DNA of 8,175 bases, taken from the NCBI GenBank assembly GCA_030044295.1, contig JASHWB010000378.1, positions 1 through 8,175 of the forward strand, read 5' to 3'. Positions 6,487 to 8,175 of the stretch are shown one piece after another; position 1 is the first letter of the stretch; every line of letters starts with the position of its first letter. The notes beneath the pieces are model-generated. The model did no database searches. It was not told the DNA's origin and saw nothing but the letters and a program-made list of their open reading frames with translations. Position numbers and translations under genes: made by a program. The DNA is from Candidatus Acidiferrales bacterium (GTDB lineage Bacteria > Acidobacteriota > Terriglobia > Acidiferrales > UBA7541).

Positions 6487-6840
6487 ATGGACAAGAAGCG
6501 TCTCGATTATTACAAAAAGAAATTGCAGGCCCGGCGCGAGGAGCTACTCCGCGCCATCGCTCGGACCGAGCAGGAGGGCCGCGAGGCAGACGAAGATCCC
6601 ACAGTGGATCTGGCCGACAAGGCTGCAAACTCGTACACCAAAGAATTTCTCTTTGGCCAGACGCACAACGACCGTGCGCTCCTTCAGTTGGTGGACGACG
6701 CGCTGCGTCGCATCAAGGAGGAATCCTTCGGCCAGTGCGCTTCCTGCGAGCAGGAATTGCAGCAAAAGCGCCTGGAAGCTGTGCCGTGGACTCGCTACTG
6801 CATCAACTGCCAAGAGAAGCAGGAACGCGGCCAGCTCTGA
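6487..6840 (+). CDS. Short DksA/TraR-family C4 zinc-finger transcription regulator
   Basis: DksA/TraR proteins bind RNA polymerase through the secondary channel and alter initiation, often together with ppGpp. The 117-residue product starts with a charged helix (1-35), then a loop with DLADKAAN (41-48) that fits the DxxDxA coiled-coil-tip motif (D41, D44, A46) essential in E. coli DksA. A second helix (about 50-79) follows, then a C4 zinc finger with CASC (C84, C87) and CINC (C105, C108). E. coli DksA has 151 residues; the difference is mostly at the N-terminus, so dksA is not assigned as the symbol. AGGA (6475-6478) lies eight bases before the ATG. The gene stands alone behind its own strong promoter, with 159 bases before it and 293 after. 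Family is firm; whether it acts as the cell's main DksA is open. Confidence 0.9.
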   Translation: MDKKRLDYYKKKLQARREELLRAIARTEQEGREADEDPTVDLADKAANSYTKEFLFGQTHNDRALLQLVDDALRRIKEESFGQCASCEQELQQKRLEAVPWTRYCINCQEKQERGQL

Positions 6841-7133
6841 CTGGTTCTGATTTCCCCGACACTTAGGCGCGGTCGAAAACAACGAAATCGCGATCTTTGC
6901 CCGCACACGCGATTCCGTCGGCAGCGCTTCTAGCTGAGTTTGCGCAATTTCCAAGCCAGCTCGTAAGCTCCGCTCGATGAGTACCTAGCCGGTTCGCCTG
7001 TTCACGGCATCGCCGCATGCCTTTCATAGAGTGACACCCGCTGCATCCGTAGAACTACGGAATCCCAACCTGTTTTTCCCCATCTTCCTGTTGCCGACAG
7101 CTTCGGGTAGCGTCTCTTGCGAAATTTGACGCC
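6841..7133. other. Intergenic region before the comF-like gene
   Basis: I find no open frame of substance on either strand in this stretch that is not a shadow of a neighbouring gene. It has no clear sigma-70 promoter and no strong terminator after the DksA-like gene. Its one structured element is the inverted repeat at 7046-7061. Confidence 0.45.
7046..7061. repeat. Perfect inverted repeat upstream of the comF-like gene
   Basis: TCCGTAG and CTACGGA are perfect 7-base arms around a central AA (TCCGTAGAACTACGGA). The repeat ends 72 bases before the GTG start. The short centre suits a dimeric DNA-binding protein better than an RNA hairpin, although a 6-base stem with a GAAC loop could form. 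No U-run follows directly, so a terminator is unlikely. It is a candidate operator. Confidence 0.4.
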
Positions 7134-7958
7134 GTGATCATCAAAAGTGTCATCGATTCGCTCGCTTCGGTGCTCTTTCCCGCGCCTTGCGCGATTTGCG
7201 GCGAAACACTTACGAGCGTCAGCCGTGTTCCTGTATGCGGTCCGTGCCTGGACAGCCTGGAACGCATTCGCGAACCAGTCTGCTCTTGCTGCGGACGACC
7301 GCTCGTGAAGCCCTTGATGCATGGGGAGCAATCCACGAATTCATCCGCGACCGTCGAATTGCGCTGCCGCCTCTGCCGCGCAAATTTCTTCGCCTTTGAT
7401 CGCGCGCGCAGCTTCGCCGTTTACAATCGCGCGCTTTCTGAAGCGATTCTGCTGCTCAAATATGAGCAGGTCACCTCGCTTGCTGATTGGTTTGCTGAGC
7501 GTCTGGCGCAGATCGCGTTGGAGGCAGGGCCTGACTGGCGGCCTGACTTGGTCGTGCCGGTTCCTCTGCACCGGGACCGTCGGCGGGAGCGCGGCTACAA
7601 CCAGGCGGAGCTCATTGCTAAGCCGATTGCCCGGCGCCTGAAACTCCCCATGGATGCGAAGCTCCTGATTCGAACTAGGCCCCGACCCGCTCGATTGGTG
7701 CTTTCCCGTACGGAGCACTGGAAGTCGGTGCGTGGCGCGTACGCCACTCGCGGAGGGATGAAGATTGACAATCTCCGCATTCTGCTGGTAGATGATGTAT
7801 TGACGACTGGCGCGACGCTTGATGCCTGTTCCCGAGCCCTCAAGAAAGCGGGCGCTTCGGCAGCATTCGGATTAACAGCTGGAAGGGTTCGCTCCGGTCC
7901 GGCAGCTGCGATTTCCGGGCCTGCAACTCAAATGAATTCTGCAACCAAGCTGGATTGA
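7134..7958 (+). CDS. comF: ComF family phosphoribosyltransferase-fold protein
   Basis: ComF proteins are cytoplasmic, ATPase-associated factors of DNA uptake in naturally competent bacteria and are widespread elsewhere (GntX in E. coli). The 274-residue product opens with a hydrophobic stretch, then a zinc-finger-like set C19-x2-C22 and C35-x2-C38, and a second cluster C50, C52, C53 with C78-x2-C81. The PRTase-like domain follows: LVVPVPLHRDRRRERGYNQA (139-158) and the PRPP-loop motif ILLVDDVLTTGAT (216-228). The usual ending AxxxGLTAGRV is followed by about 22 extra Ser/Ala/Pro-rich residues, a weakly conserved tail. The start is GTG at 7134, giving the typical short leader before the first Cys pair; no clear Shine-Dalgarno sequence is seen, so the start is less sure. 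No other competence gene is in the window, so a role in DNA uptake here is inference from the family. Confidence 0.9.
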   Translation: MIIKSVIDSLASVLFPAPCAICGETLTSVSRVPVCGPCLDSLERIREPVCSCCGRPLVKPLMHGEQSTNSSATVELRCRLCRANFFAFDRARSFAVYNRALSEAILLLKYEQVTSLADWFAERLAQIALEAGPDWRPDLVVPVPLHRDRRRERGYNQAELIAKPIARRLKLPMDAKLLIRTRPRPARLVLSRTEHWKSVRGAYATRGGMKIDNLRILLVDDVLTTGATLDACSRALKKAGASAAFGLTAGRVRSGPAAAISGPATQMNSATKLD

Positions 7959-7988
7959 GGGCGCATCTAGAAGTGTAAGGGGTTTCGT

Positions 7989-8052
7989 ATCGGACGTGAA
8001 CGAACGATGCATCGAGGCGTGAAGGAAGGAGCTTCGTATCGAGGCGTGAAGG
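7989..8052 (+). repeat. Short tandem repeat, two perfect 15-base copies and one degenerate copy
   Basis: ATCGAGGCGTGAAGG occurs at 8011-8025 and again at 8038-8052, a period of 27 bases. A degenerate relative, ATCGGACGTGAACG, starts at 7989. TTCGT precedes the first and third copies. The 27-base period equals nine codons. The last copy ends in GAAGG, which serves as the apparent ribosome binding site of the gene at 8061. Confidence 0.6.
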
Positions 8053-8060
8053 CGGCGTAA
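8007..8060 (+). CDS. Possible 17-residue leader peptide
   Basis: ATG at 8007 opens a 17-codon frame, MHRGVKEGASYRGVKAA, whose TAA stop abuts the ATG of the next gene (TAAATG). The two tandem repeat copies lie in frame, giving xRGVK twice. No convincing Shine-Dalgarno sequence precedes it, so it may not be translated. If it is, it would couple to the downstream gene. Tentative. Confidence 0.25.
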   Translation: MHRGVKEGASYRGVKAA

Positions 8061-8175
8061 ATGGATAATCGCCCCAAAACCGGTTTGCGACCTCGGCCCA
8101 ACATCAGCGTCGCAGCGGCGGCCGCTGACGCCACTGCGCAAAAACCCGCTGATCCGCCTGGCAGTAGCCGCCTCT
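8061..8175 (+). CDS. N-terminal part of an unidentified protein (runs off the window)
   Basis: ATG at 8061 opens a frame that continues to the window end, giving 38 residues. It begins MDNRPKTGLRPRPNISV, then AAAAADATAQKP and ADPPGSSRL. The stretch is basic, then Ala/Pro-rich and probably disordered. It has no hydrophobic segment, so no signal peptide or membrane anchor is seen here. GAAGG (8048-8052) lies eight bases upstream, and an in-frame TAA immediately before the ATG rules out an upstream in-frame start. The product cannot be named from this fragment. It follows the comF-like gene by 102 bases on the same strand. Confidence 0.5.
   Translation, partial: MDNRPKTGLRPRPNISVAAAAADATAQKPADPPGSSRL

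Noticed and set aside
6431..6850. A 139-codon plus-strand frame overlapping the DksA-like gene
   Set aside because: It is in another frame of a gene with clear zinc-finger and tip motifs; its product is Ser/Arg/Thr-rich without domains.
1..8175. CRISPR arrays, insertion sequences, tRNA or rRNA genes, toxin-antitoxin or phage-defence clusters
   Set aside because: I looked on both strands and saw no regular spacer-repeat pattern, transposase motif, tRNA cloverleaf, or paired small toxin/antitoxin genes.

Overview
The window reads as ordinary bacterial chromosome of moderately high GC. The best guess at origin is an Acidobacteriota-type soil bacterium. That rests on the style of the CPBP protease, the complete Pst cluster and the VPYxMPxPW-type C-terminus at the left edge; it is an inference from memory, not a search result. 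No rRNA, tRNA, insertion sequence, CRISPR array or phage gene is visible.

Left half (minus strand, 140-4668): a complete high-affinity phosphate uptake operon, transcribed right to left as pstS, pstC, pstA, pstB, phoU. PstS captures phosphate in the periplasm, PstC and PstA form the membrane channel, PstB hydrolyses ATP, and PhoU links transporter status to PhoR/PhoB-type signalling. The pstC/pstA and pstA/pstB junctions are 4-base ATGA overlaps. The pstS promoter is readable: an 18-base Pho-box-like direct repeat sits exactly 10 bases upstream of a CATAAT -10 element, the geometry of PhoB-activated promoters. No phoR or phoB lies in the window. The tail of an unidentified plus-strand gene (3-95) converges on phoU.

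Middle (4669-5421): the pst control region, then a 44-residue single-pass membrane protein ORF (4999-5133, minus strand) with its own Shine-Dalgarno sequence. Its position upstream of the Pho promoter makes it the least explained gene here.

Right half (plus strand): a CPBP-family intramembrane protease-like protein (5422-6327), a short DksA/TraR-type C4 zinc-finger regulator (6487-6840) behind a near-consensus sigma-70 promoter, a ComF-type phosphoribosyltransferase-fold protein (7134-7958), and the start of an unidentified gene (8061 to the edge). That last gene is preceded by a short tandem repeat that encodes a possible 17-residue leader peptide and supplies the ribosome binding site.

No exotic multi-gene system is evident. 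The items most worth following are the small membrane protein beside the Pho promoter, the Pho promoter itself, and the repeat/leader arrangement at the right edge.
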